Part shown: piece after piece, positions 43,183 through 54,289 of the stretch
Layout of the letters: each line of letters begins with the position of its first letter
Position numbering within the stretch: position 1 is the stretch's first letter
Source of the DNA: an uncultured Bacilli bacterium
Lineage (GTDB): Bacteria; Bacillota_I; Bacilli_A; RF39; UBA660
Direction: 5' to 3'
Assembly: GCA_947625625.1 (NCBI GenBank)
Contig: CANQPC010000005.1
Coordinates: 1 to 61,215, forward strand
Length of the DNA stretch: 61,215 bases
The notes under the pieces: model-generated
Told to the model about the DNA's origin: nothing
Seen by the model: only the letters and a program-made list of their open reading frames with translations
Databases searched by the model: none
Program-made: the position numbers and the translations under genes

Positions 43183-43983
43183 TTACTTATCATTATTACT
43201 TTTTAAATCATCATTTAAACGTACTAATTTTTTTCCTTTCGAAGCAGTATTTTCTACAAATAAATTCTCATATGTTTGTTTATTATCTATAATGGCCTCA
43301 TATTTTTCTTTTCGCAATAATTTTGCTAACTTTTTTAAGCTATCTTTTTTTGCTCTCTCATTATTTCGTGCTTGAATAACCACTTCTTCTAATTTAGTGA
43401 TATTTGCTCCTCTTACATCTCTTGCAAAGTAATAAATATATTTAGAATTTTGAGCTTGAATAACCGCTTCTTCTAATTTTGTAATATTTGCTCCTGGTAT
43501 ATTTATAGCAAATTTATAGATATATTCAGCATTTTGGGTTTGAATAACCGCTTCTTCTAATTTAGTGATATTTGCTCCTCTTACATCTCTTGCAAATTCA
43601 TAAATATATTTAGAATTTTGGGTTTGAATAACCACTTCTTCTAATTTAGTGATATTTGCTCCTCTTACATCTCTTGCAAAATAACAAATGTATTCAGCAT
43701 TTTGGGTTTGAATAACTGCATCTTCTAATTTTAAAATATTTGTTCCTGATACATTTAAAGCAAATTCATAAATATATTCAGCATTCTGAATTTGAATAAC
43801 TGCATCTTCTAATTTAGTAATATTTGCTTCTTTTATATCTCTTGCAAAATAATAAATATATTCAGCATTTCTACTTTCAATAGCGGCATCACAGCCTATT
43901 TCTTTGTCAATAATTCCTAGTTCTACTAATTTTATAAATCCTTTAAAATTATTATTCATTAAGAATTTAATATTATCATTCAC
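43183..43983 (-). CDS. Protein with six 28-residue tandem repeats
   Basis: A 266-residue protein with a short N-terminal cap (about 1-37), then six consecutive 28-residue repeats (about 38-205) of the form 'QNAEYIYxFARDVRGANITKLEEAVIQT', and a lysine-rich C-terminal tail. The repeat is likely a two-helix solenoid that binds other proteins. At DNA level the unit is 84 bp and several copies are almost identical, so the array was amplified recently and may vary in number between strains. It starts at GTG after AAGGAA. Family not recognised; no signal peptide. Confidence 0.7.
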   Translation of the reverse strand: MNDNIKFLMNNNFKGFIKLVELGIIDKEIGCDAAIESRNAEYIYYFARDIKEANITKLEDAVIQIQNAEYIYEFALNVSGTNILKLEDAVIQTQNAEYICYFARDVRGANITKLEEVVIQTQNSKYIYEFARDVRGANITKLEEAVIQTQNAEYIYKFAINIPGANITKLEEAVIQAQNSKYIYYFARDVRGANITKLEEVVIQARNNERAKKDSLKKLAKLLRKEKYEAIIDNKQTYENLFVENTASKGKKLVRLNDDLKSNNDK

Positions 43984-44045
43984 AGTAACATATTCCTTTC
44001 TTTAATTTTAAATATATATAGTTATAAAATAATTACTTTTATAAT

Positions 44046-45419
44046 TTACAATATTAATTTCTTATCGTGAAGAATATTCCTTCCAAAAATAACTTCCGAA
44101 TAGAAAGAAAATTTTTCATGATTTTTATAGTTAGAGATAATTTCCATGATATTTTTATCGCCAGTAAGCTCATAATAAGTACTTAAAAGAATAAGCTTTT
44201 TAATAGTATTAATATTTTCTTCAATTGTAAAAACTTCATTGGCAAAAAAGAGCATTTCTTTTTCTAAATATTTTAAATCATTTTCCGTAATTTCCATATC
44301 TTGCATTTCAGTTTTTGCCTTTGCTAGTCCTTCTTTACTATATAGAGCATATTCTGGCATATCTAAAGCATATAAGAGGCGATTTCTTGTTTTAATTAAT
44401 TCTGAATTACTACCATAATTATTAATATAATCATCTAATTTATTTAAATAATTTAAGTAAAAGTATTTATCAGCCTCAGTAGAATTAGAATATTCTTCTT
44501 CACTTTCTTCAATTACTTCTTCATTTTCTTCATCTTCAGGTACTATATCTTCATCAAAATAACTATTATCATCATATTGATAATCTTCTTCATCCAAAAA
44601 TTCACTATCAGAATCAATATCGAAATAGACATTATCAATCATTTCGACAAGTTTATGAGGAGCAAGACAACCACTTCCAAAGATAGCATAGTGATAAATA
44701 TCTTCGAGAATATCGAGAGGACTAAATTCTAATTGTTCCGATGCGCTTTCATCAACATTTTTTTCATTCCATAAATCGGAATCAAATAATTCTATTTCAT
44801 AATCAAAAGCATAATCTTCTTCTAGTGAAATTGCTACATCTCTAAATGCTTCTTCTTGATAGTCGGGAAGATTAGCAATATTTAAAAGTGTTATACTTCT
44901 TTTTAAGAGTAACTTTTTAAAATTTAAAATATCAATATTAAAGAGAGGACTATCTAATTCTAAATATTTTTTTTCGAGGGTCATTTCTTCTTTGAGCACT
45001 TTTTGTAGAAATTTTCGAATAGTAGAAATACCTAAAACTTTTAATTCTTCACTACCATCACTTATAAAGTCAATAAAATTATATTCCTCTTTATGGTAAT
45101 TATTTCTTTCATTCATGAGTTGATAGTAATCTACATCATCTCGTACATAAATACAACCATCTTTATAATAGCAAAGATGAGAATATTTTTTAAAAAAGGT
45201 CATTAAGTTTTCAATTCCTAATATTATTTTTACCTCCTCGCTTTGGGATTGACTAGAAAGATTTTGATTTTCACCTTTACAAAAATTAACTATTTTATTT
45301 ACAACCTTTTGGTGATATTTTTGAAGAGTGCTTATTTTTACATATCTTTGTTCTTCATACTTCATAAGATAACTTAGGGCTAATAAACTAACATAATTAT
45401 AAGGATAAACTATTTGCAT
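44046..45419 (-). CDS. Large acidic hypothetical protein
   Basis: A 457-residue soluble protein without recognised domain. The N-terminal 230 residues are mixed helical ('YPYNYVSLLALSYLMKYEEQRYV'). Residues about 240-320 are extremely acidic (runs of Asp and Glu around DEEDYQYDDNSYFDEDIVPEDEENEEVIEESEEEY). The last 130 residues are helical. I use the ATG at 45419, nine bases after GAGGTG; the GTG at 45431 overlaps that site. It is monocistronic and divergent from the collagen-like gene. Function unknown. Confidence 0.65.
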   Translation of the reverse strand: MQIVYPYNYVSLLALSYLMKYEEQRYVKISTLQKYHQKVVNKIVNFCKGENQNLSSQSQSEEVKIILGIENLMTFFKKYSHLCYYKDGCIYVRDDVDYYQLMNERNNYHKEEYNFIDFISDGSEELKVLGISTIRKFLQKVLKEEMTLEKKYLELDSPLFNIDILNFKKLLLKRSITLLNIANLPDYQEEAFRDVAISLEEDYAFDYEIELFDSDLWNEKNVDESASEQLEFSPLDILEDIYHYAIFGSGCLAPHKLVEMIDNVYFDIDSDSEFLDEEDYQYDDNSYFDEDIVPEDEENEEVIEESEEEYSNSTEADKYFYLNYLNKLDDYINNYGSNSELIKTRNRLLYALDMPEYALYSKEGLAKAKTEMQDMEITENDLKYLEKEMLFFANEVFTIEENINTIKKLILLSTYYELTGDKNIMEIISNYKNHEKFSFYSEVIFGRNILHDKKLIL

Positions 45420-45521
45420 CTTATGTCTCACCTCTTCTTGTCTTAATATAATAGCAGATACTTTCTTTTTTGTAAATATTTTTTTAGTATAAATATTTAT
45501 ATTTCCTATGCTTTTTCGATT

Positions 45522-45549
45522 ACAATATATCCTATATTTTCATATCTTA
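45522..45549 (+). promoter_or_regulatory. Candidate SigK-like promoter of the collagen-like gene
   Basis: CATATCTTA (45541-45549) fits the mother-cell -10 pattern CATANNNTA, with an AC dinucleotide (45522-45523) 17 bp upstream as in SigK promoters. The start codon lies 24 bp after the motif. This is motif inference in AT-rich DNA; TATAAT at 45548 is a competing SigA -10. Confidence 0.28.
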
Positions 45550-45573
45550 TAATAGAAAGAAAGGAAGATAAAG

Positions 45574-46980
45574 ATGGTTAACTGTCATAAAAAATGTACT
45601 AATAAGATAGATACAAATTGCTGCTTTCCCTCACCTATTTCACAAATATTTGTTCCTCCTGGAAAAGTAGGACCTACAGGTCCAATGGGTCCTACGGGGC
45701 CAGAAGGAAGAGGAATTAATATTTTAGGTTCTTATAGTAATTTAGAAGAACTTACTGAAAATCATCCGACTGGTAATATAGGAGATGCTTATATAGTTGG
45801 TGATGATTTATATATATGGTCTTCGAATAATAGTTGGAGTAATGTCGGCACTATTAGAGGACCTAAAGGCGATCCTGGTGTGCGAGGAGAACAAGGTATT
45901 CAAGGAGAAATAGGACCCCAAGGAGAAAGAGGTCCTCAAGGCGAGCAAGGCATTCAGGGTATTCAAGGACTACAAGGGGAAAGAGGTCCACAGGGAGAAC
46001 AAGGTCCGATGGGAGAGCAAGGACCAATGGGAACTCCCGGCACTAGCGTAACTATTTTAGGTTCTTATGATACTCTAGAGGCTCTTAAAAATGATAATCC
46101 TATCGGCAAAGTTGGAGATAGCTACTTAGTTGGCGGTAATCTATATGTATGGTCGGAATCAAAACAAGAGTGGATCGACGTGGGACTTATAAAAGGTCCC
46201 AAAGGAGACCAAGGGATTCAAGGAATGGCCGGACTGCAAGGAGAAAGAGGACCGCAAGGAGAACAAGGGCCTCAGGGAATTCAGGGCATTCAAGGACCGA
46301 AAGGCGACCAAGGAATTCAAGGAATACCTGGACCTCAAGGACCTATAGGACCACAGGGAGAACAAGGACCACAGGGCCCTAAAGGAGAGATGGGAGAAAT
46401 GGGATTTCCTGGGATTCAAGGGCCAAGAGGAGAACAAGGACCGAAAGGAGAACCTGGTATCGAAGGACCCCAAGGAATGCCCGGACCATTAGAAATACCG
46501 ACCGCTTACTTCGTAACATTTAACGAAGGATTTCCCAATGGTGGATTTGCTGTTCCTTCCAATACAAGAATACCTATCGATTTAAAAGCATACGATACAA
46601 CTGGCGATTTTGTTCTCAATAGCGATACCAATACAATTACCTTTCTCCATAGCGGCATTTATCTTATCAATTTTACCGTCGAAGCGCGCGTTATTAATTC
46701 TACTCTCTTTAATGAAGATTTAGATATCGTATGTGTCGGTTTTAAAAAAGTTGATGAAGAAACCGTATATGCAGGAGCTAGTGTTTGGTGTGATTTACAG
46801 CCGGGAGTCGCGGTAGTAGCAAGGGGAATTGTTCCGACAGTTTTAGATAATGAAGAATTTGAAATTCTTAATTTAGGTCTCAATACAATTTACCTTAATA
46901 GTCCTGGTAAAAATCGTATCTATTCAGAGTCTTCGTTTGTCAATACTGTTCTATCGATGACAATTCAAAAGTTAAAATAA
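45574..46980 (+). CDS. Collagen-like BclA-type surface/exosporium protein
   Basis: A 468-residue protein with a cysteine-bearing N-terminus (residues 1-28, no signal peptide), three Gly-X-Y collagen segments (about 30-46, 96-156 and 208-304, rich in GPQGEQG and GIQG triplets) and a C-terminal beta domain (about 308-468) of the C1q/TNF-like trimerising type. Two copies of a 48-residue module ([13 protein letters not shown]...[26 protein letters not shown]...[13 protein letters not shown]) interrupt the collagen. Such proteins form hair-like filaments on spores (BclA) or phage fibres. Lack of a signal peptide and nearby spore genes favour a spore surface role. It is monocistronic. Confidence 0.82.
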   Translation: MVNCHKKCTNKIDTNCCFPSPISQIFVPPGKVGPTGPMGPTGPEGRGINILGSYSNLEELTENHPTGNIGDAYIVGDDLYIWSSNNSWSNVGTIRGPKGDPGVRGEQGIQGEIGPQGERGPQGEQGIQGIQGLQGERGPQGEQGPMGEQGPMGTPGTSVTILGSYDTLEALKNDNPIGKVGDSYLVGGNLYVWSESKQEWIDVGLIKGPKGDQGIQGMAGLQGERGPQGEQGPQGIQGIQGPKGDQGIQGIPGPQGPIGPQGEQGPQGPKGEMGEMGFPGIQGPRGEQGPKGEPGIEGPQGMPGPLEIPTAYFVTFNEGFPNGGFAVPSNTRIPIDLKAYDTTGDFVLNSDTNTITFLHSGIYLINFTVEARVINSTLFNEDLDIVCVGFKKVDEETVYAGASVWCDLQPGVAVVARGIVPTVLDNEEFEILNLGLNTIYLNSPGKNRIYSESSFVNTVLSMTIQKLK

Positions 46981-47016
46981 AAATATCTACTTATTTTTTA
47001 AGTAAATATTCAATAA

Positions 47017-47073
47017 AAGCTAGTACATGATAGAATACACTTCCGAAAGGATGTGTTTTTCTTATACTAGCTT
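47017..47073. other. Nested inverted repeat between convergent genes
   Basis: Outer arms AAGCTAGTA (47017-47025) and TACTAGCTT (47065-47073) pair perfectly. Inside, ACACTTCC and GGATGTGT enclose a GAAA tetraloop with one mismatch. It may be a bidirectional transcription barrier between the collagen-like gene and pyrG, or a small structured RNA; no strong T-tract follows directly. Confidence 0.5.
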
Positions 47074-47136
47074 CTTTATCATCTAATATCTTTTCCTTAC
47101 AAGATATTTTCATAACTTTTAATCGTTATCATCCTA

Positions 47137-48753
<1,617 letters not shown>

Positions 48754-48827
48754 CTAAACTTCATTTGAGAGAATTTTATAGGCTCTCTTAAATTATACCA
48801 TCTTTTTGGTCTTTACAGAAGTATTTT

Positions 48828-49991
<1,164 letters not shown>

Positions 49992-50017
49992 TTAATATGG
50001 ATAAAAGTTAATTAGGA

Positions 50018-50056
50018 CTATAAGACTTCTTCTTAAAGCTTATGCTTTTCCTAAGT
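50018..50056 (-). other. Structured leader element upstream of tgt
   Basis: Minus-strand arms AAGACTT (50050-50056) and AAGTCTT (50021-50027) pair and enclose an inner hairpin AAAGC-ATAA-GCTTT. No T-tract follows, so it does not look like a terminator. It lies about 50-80 nt before tgt. I could not match it to a known preQ1 riboswitch class. Confidence 0.35.
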
Positions 50057-50143
50057 CTTTGCTCGAAAACTTGACAGTTTTATTGCATAACATATAATTC
50101 TACTTTAATTATTAACTTTTTCTAATTTATTTTGATATTATTT

Positions 50144-50431
50144 CTATAAATTTTCTAATAACATGATAACTTCACTCTTGGGTAAATTTTTTTCATATTC
50201 GAGAATTTTATTTACAAATTCATCATGAGGTATTGCTAATTCTTCTAGCATACTCGTAATTACTTTTTCAATATTACTGACACCATATTTAATTAAAAAC
50301 TTGATATTTAAATTTATATCGACATAGTTATCATTAATCAGTTCTAAAACATAATTATTTTTTTCTCGTAAGATTTTATTATATGTCTCCATCGAAACAT
50401 ACCTAAGTAAATAGTCGGCATTCTTATTCAA
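50144..50431 (-). CDS. Small helical hypothetical protein behind a T-box-like attenuator
   Basis: A 95-residue helical protein (NKNADYLLRYVSMETYNKIL..., ...KNLPKSEVIMLLENL) with no signal or membrane segment and no recognised family. I favour the TTG at 50431, eight bases after AGAGG; the GTG at 50440 overlaps that site. It lies 14-23 nt after a T-box-like terminator, which would make it the regulated gene. That is odd, because T-boxes normally control amino-acid genes. It might be a remnant left where another gene was lost. Confidence 0.5.
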   Translation of the reverse strand: MNKNADYLLRYVSMETYNKILREKNNYVLELINDNYVDINLNIKFLIKYGVSNIEKVITSMLEELAIPHDEFVNKILEYEKNLPKSEVIMLLENL

Positions 50432-50453
50432 TTTTATCACCTCTAGTAATATA

Positions 50454-50556
50454 AAAAGATGATACCTAAAAGGACGAAACTATATCGTGGTATCACCTTT
50501 CTCATGTAATATTAGTATTTTATTAGACTTAACGTCGTTAATATTACTGCTTCTTT
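50454..50556 (-). promoter_or_regulatory. T-box-like attenuator without recognisable specifier stem
   Basis: On the minus strand an antiterminator pairs AAAGG with CCTTT and ACGA with TCGT around the bulge TGATACC. The alternative terminator pairs GGTGATACC (50490-50498) with GGTATCATC (50459-50467) and is followed by T5. This is the T-box layout, but the bulge has TGA where TGG is invariant. Upstream only a simple stem GTAATATTA/TAATATTAC (about 50508-50550) fits in the 124 nt after the previous gene; no stem I motifs are seen. Confidence 0.6.
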
Positions 50557-50568
50557 ATTATCATCTTA

Positions 50569-51297
50569 TTATCTTTTTCTTTCATCGATACACTTTAATA
50601 GTCTTTTAACATTTGTATCAGGATTAGTTAAAATATCGTGACGATAGTATTCTTCCCCAGCATCCATTCTTATTTTGTAGCGGTTAGCATAATTATTTAT
50701 TCCATTCCACAAGCTTTCTCTCTTATCATTAAAATATTCACTCGAAAGAGAAACAGCATAAGATGGCTCAATTTTGACAAGGCTATCGATAATTTTTTGT
50801 CTTGTCTTTATAAGGCCGCCATCGAAATCTTTATTTTGAATTTCACCATTAAAAATGCGATCAAAGAGAAAATTACTTCTATAGTTAAAGCGATAATATG
50901 GATTAGTAGAAAGTTCTCTTTCGAGACCGATAATTCCCTCTTCGAAGACAAGTGAATTTTTTATAACACTCGGATCAAAGTAACTGATATAGTCCAAAGA
51001 ACTTTTCTTCTCTTTCATATCCATTTGCATTAGTGTTAAACATAAACTGGGATCTTCTCTGGCAATTTCCGAATATTTAATTTCTTCTGGGTACATAGCA
51101 CATATTGCATAAGCAATATCAGGGTTTTCACTCAAGTACTTATATGCTCCTTTTAACATTCCCTTATTTGGAAGATTAACTCCCTCCATGATAATTGATT
51201 CAATAGCCTTAGTTAAAATATATTTATAGATATTGGCATTTAAATCTTGCATTTTATATAAATCATCCATACTAGGCATATATATTTTCTTTTCCAT
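50569..51297 (-). CDS. Hypothetical protein downstream of frr
   Basis: A 242-residue soluble helical protein, not recognised. Notable stretches are 'MLKGAYKYLSENPDIAYAICAMYPEEIKYSEIAREDPSLCLTLMQ', which reads like a short helical-repeat region, and a basic C-terminus. A strong AAGGGGG ribosome site precedes the start. It follows frr by 26 nt on the same strand, so it is probably co-transcribed with the ribosome recycling factor; that does not show a shared function. Confidence 0.6.
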   Translation of the reverse strand: MEKKIYMPSMDDLYKMQDLNANIYKYILTKAIESIIMEGVNLPNKGMLKGAYKYLSENPDIAYAICAMYPEEIKYSEIAREDPSLCLTLMQMDMKEKKSSLDYISYFDPSVIKNSLVFEEGIIGLERELSTNPYYRFNYRSNFLFDRIFNGEIQNKDFDGGLIKTRQKIIDSLVKIEPSYAVSLSSEYFNDKRESLWNGINNYANRYKIRMDAGEEYYRHDILTNPDTNVKRLLKCIDERKR

Positions 51298-51323
51298 AAC
51301 CTTTATCCCCCTTTTTAGAAAAT

Positions 51324-51866
51324 TTATAATGTCATCAAATCTTTTTCTTTATCTTTTAATTTTTCTTCGATAATTTTGTTATATTCGTTAATTAGATCTT
51401 GAACTTTCGTTTCTCCTCTTTTTTCTTCATCTTCGGGAAGTTTAAGGGCTTCCAAGCTTCGATTAGCATCTTGTCTAATATTACGAAGAGAAATTTTAGC
51501 TTCTTCCGCTAGTTCTTTTACTTGTTTAACGAGCTCTTTTCGGCGGTCTTCAGTAAGAGGTGGTATAACAATAAAGACAGCTTCGCCATTATTATTTGGT
51601 GTGACGCCAAGATTAGCTTCAAATATTGCTTTTTCGATAGCTCCTAGAGCACTTCTATCAAATGGCTTAACAGATAGTTGTCTAGCTTCTGGTACAGATA
51701 TTGTTGCTAAGCTTTTGATAGGAGTTGGAGTACCATAATACTCTACCATTACTCCATCTAACATCGAAGGACTAGCTCTTCCTGCTCGAACATTAGTAAA
51801 TTTATTTTCCAATGCTTCGATACTAGTTTTCATTTTTTCTTCCGTTTTACTTAAAATTTCATCCAT
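51324..51866 (-). CDS. frr: Ribosome recycling factor
   Basis: A 180-residue protein that, with EF-G, splits the post-termination ribosome. It shows MDEILSKTEEKMKTSIEALENKFTNVRAGRASPSMLDGVMVEYYGTPTPI, LSVKPFDRSALGAIEKAI, and the C-terminal helix with RRKELVKQVKELAEEAKISLRNIRQDAN. I use the ATG at 51866 after AAGGAG. The usual pyrH-tsf neighbours are absent. Confidence 0.96.
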   Translation of the reverse strand: MDEILSKTEEKMKTSIEALENKFTNVRAGRASPSMLDGVMVEYYGTPTPIKSLATISVPEARQLSVKPFDRSALGAIEKAIFEANLGVTPNNNGEAVFIVIPPLTEDRRKELVKQVKELAEEAKISLRNIRQDANRSLEALKLPEDEEKRGETKVQDLINEYNKIIEEKLKDKEKDLMTL

Positions 51867-51962
51867 ATAATTTCTCCTTTTTTCTTTAATATATTGTATC
51901 ATAAACTGTCTTTAAAGTAAATATTTCAGCTTTATTTTAATAATGGTCCTATCTTTTACATT

Positions 51963-52575
51963 AAATAACTAATGGTAAATATTTATATAATAATTAAAGA
52001 CAACTAGAATTATCAGAATTATAAGTTACTCCAAGAGAATTTACATATACTTCAATCTTAGCTTCACTTACTTTAATCCAATTTTTATCTTTCCAGTACC
52101 AGTTAAAGTCATCTTTATTACTCAAATAAGAATTTTCAAAAATAATCGATTTAACGTTAAATAGTTTATATGGAATTCTATTAACAGCATAATTATCTTT
52201 AAAAGTATAGACACTTCCATCTAATTTTGAATATATTCTTTCAGTATCATAATCTCTTGCATAAAAGCGAACATGGCTTTCTTTTAAAGGATAAATATTA
52301 TTGAATTTGCTTACGATATTAAGTTCATTAGTTAGTTCATCTAAAGTAAGATAGCCGGGCAATAAAATTTCATAACCCATATAATTCGAATTACCACCGG
52401 CATTATGATGATTACTATATACTATTTTACTTACTACGCCATAATAGCCCATTTCATATGCTCTTCTTTGAAGGCGAAGAAGACTCTCATCTCCCAAGCC
52501 ATTACCATAAGTATCGGAGGTCCTTGTCATGTATACTTTAAGGCCATGACTTTCGTAGCGACATTTTTCATACAT
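51963..52575 (-). pseudogene. Truncated duplicate of the amidase gene 3' end (613-bp repeat)
   Basis: This segment repeats 54488-55100 with no indels (constant offset of 2525 bp) and only a few substitutions. It contains an open frame (51994-52575) equal to the last 193 residues of the amidase with one residue change noticed (Phe to Ser near the end). It lacks the signal anchor, the Ig-like domain and the first zinc ligand region (DPGHGG), so it cannot be active. The right-hand edge stops exactly at the ATG of 'MYEKC', where tRNA-Cys trailer sequence begins. Confidence 0.85.
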
Positions 52576-52626
52576 AAAATATATTTATTACTCTCGAAAT
52601 AAATTAGTTCAAGTTTTCTATCATAT
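52576..52626 (-). other. tRNA-Cys 3' trailer, copy 1
   Basis: On the minus strand the sequence after the tRNA CCA closely matches the trailer of the second tRNA-Cys (60989-61033). Both can form a stem, CTTGAA/TTCGAG here (one G-U) and CTCGAA/TTCGAG there. Confidence 0.55.
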
Positions 52627-52700
52627 TGGAGGGCCTGATTGGATTTGAACCAACGATCAGGGAGTTGCAGTCCCATGCCTTACCACTTGGCTACAGGCCC
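52627..52700 (-). tRNA. tRNA-Cys(GCA), copy 1
   Basis: A 74-nt tRNA with encoded CCA. The acceptor GGGCCTG pairs with CAGGCCC. The anticodon loop CTGCAAC gives GCA. The D arm (GCCAAGTGGTAAGGC) and T arm (GTTGGTTCAAATCCAAT) are complete. It lies 62 bp downstream of cysS on the same strand, with TATAAT at 52714-52719 as a -10 candidate. Confidence 0.96.
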
Positions 52701-52762
52701 AAATTATAAATATATTATACAATATATTTATATTTTAAATTAATAATAACAAATAAAATTTT

Positions 52763-54211
52763 TTATCGAATCCTTACTTTTGGGGGAATATCAATATCCC
52801 ACTCAGTTGATTTATTGCCATCTTTAAGAATTATTCCTCTCTCAAGCAACTTATTTCTTATTTTGTCTGCCTCTAGCCAATTTTTTTCGTCTTTATAATG
52901 CTTTCTATTCAATATCATTTCATTTATTTCAGTTTCAGCAATATCATATAAAGCTAAATATTTATCCTTTATTTCTTTAATAACTTTGCTAGGGTTTTGC
53001 TGAAGTAATCCTAAAGTTGAATATACTTTTATTAAAGCATTTTTCATATCAACGACCTCTTGAATTTCATTTTTATTGATCATTTTATTCATCAAGTTCA
53101 CATATTCAAAGATATTTCCAATTGCTACAGAAGTATTAAAATCATTATCCATAGCTATTCTAAATTTTTTATCAATATTATTTAAATATTCAGAATTATC
53201 ATTTGGTTTATAGCCATTGCCTAAAAGATCAATTAAATAAAATAATTTATATATCATATATATTTTTGCTTCTTGCTGTTCAAACATCCCATCTACCACA
53301 TTCATATCAGAACGATAATTATTTTCTAATAAAGACATTCTTATTATTTCAAAATTATACTTTTTTAATAAATCTTCTAACAAAATTCCATTATTTAAAG
53401 ATTTACTCATTTTTTGGCCATTAACTTTAATCAATCCATTATGTAACCAATATCTGGAAAATTGTTTACCTGTTAAAGATTCACTTTGTGCTATTTCATT
53501 TTCATGATGAGGAAAAATTAAATCTTTTCCTCCACCATGTATATCTATTGTTTCCCCTAAATATTTCATGCTCATCGTCGAACATTCAATATGCCACCCA
53601 GGTCTTCCTAAACCCCAAGGTGAATCCCAAAAAATTTCATCATTTTTTGCGTTTTTCCATAAGGCAAAGTCTTTATCATCCAATTTACCAGGCTCAACGT
53701 TTTTCCTAACCCCAGATAAGCTATCATCAATTATTCTATTTGATAATTTACCATATTCTGAAAAAGAAGAAACTTTAAAAAATACATCTCCATTTTCAGT
53801 ACTATAAGCATGGCCTGTTTCAATTAATTTCTTTATAAAATCAATCATATCTGGAATACATTCAGTTGCTTTTGATTGAATTGTAGGTTTTTCCACTAAT
53901 AATTGTGACAGTTCGTGATCTATTTTTTTCATCATTTTATTTGCATATTCAGTAGGATTTACACCCAACTCACGGGCTTTAAGAATTATTTTATCATCAA
54001 CATCTGTATAATTTCTAACATATGTCACATCATAACCTATATATTCTAAATATCTTTTTATTACATCAAATATAATTGCTTGGTATGCGTGACCAATGTG
54101 TGCATCACCAGAAGCTGTTATACCACATGCATACATTTTAACTTTCCCATTTTCCAAAGGAATAAAATCTTCTTTTTTTCTATGTAAAACATTATAAACT
54201 TTTAAGCTCAT
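52763..54211 (-). CDS. cysS: Cysteinyl-tRNA synthetase, divergent form
   Basis: A 482-residue class I synthetase for tRNA-Cys. The HIGH motif reads CGITASGDAHIGHAYQ (usual form CGPTVYD..HIGNAR), followed by RYLEYIGYDVTYVRNYTDVDDKI. The zinc site is formed by the N-terminal Cys, PGWHIECSTMSMKYLG and HHENEIAQSE. KMSKS is in GQKMSKSLNN. A complete C-terminal anticodon region is present. The altered first motif marks a separate CysRS subgroup. It has its own promoter, a neighbouring tRNA-Cys, flanking direct repeats and few TCGA words, which suggests acquisition. Confidence 0.93.
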   Translation of the reverse strand: MSLKVYNVLHRKKEDFIPLENGKVKMYACGITASGDAHIGHAYQAIIFDVIKRYLEYIGYDVTYVRNYTDVDDKIILKARELGVNPTEYANKMMKKIDHELSQLLVEKPTIQSKATECIPDMIDFIKKLIETGHAYSTENGDVFFKVSSFSEYGKLSNRIIDDSLSGVRKNVEPGKLDDKDFALWKNAKNDEIFWDSPWGLGRPGWHIECSTMSMKYLGETIDIHGGGKDLIFPHHENEIAQSESLTGKQFSRYWLHNGLIKVNGQKMSKSLNNGILLEDLLKKYNFEIIRMSLLENNYRSDMNVVDGMFEQQEAKIYMIYKLFYLIDLLGNGYKPNDNSEYLNNIDKKFRIAMDNDFNTSVAIGNIFEYVNLMNKMINKNEIQEVVDMKNALIKVYSTLGLLQQNPSKVIKEIKDKYLALYDIAETEINEMILNRKHYKDEKNWLEADKIRNKLLERGIILKDGNKSTEWDIDIPPKVRIR

Positions 54212-54289
54212 TTTTACCTCCCTAAATTTGAATTATTTAATTATATATAAATGAATAATAATTTTTGTCATTTTATATATTTTGCACAT

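Noticed and set aside
46149-46473. Open frames on both strands inside the collagen-like gene
   Set aside because: They are shadows of the low-complexity Gly-X-Y coding repeats; the main frame has a start, ribosome site and domain structure.
51994-52575. Functional second amidase
   Set aside because: It lacks the membrane anchor and the first zinc ligand region, and begins exactly at a duplication edge without a proper ribosome site.
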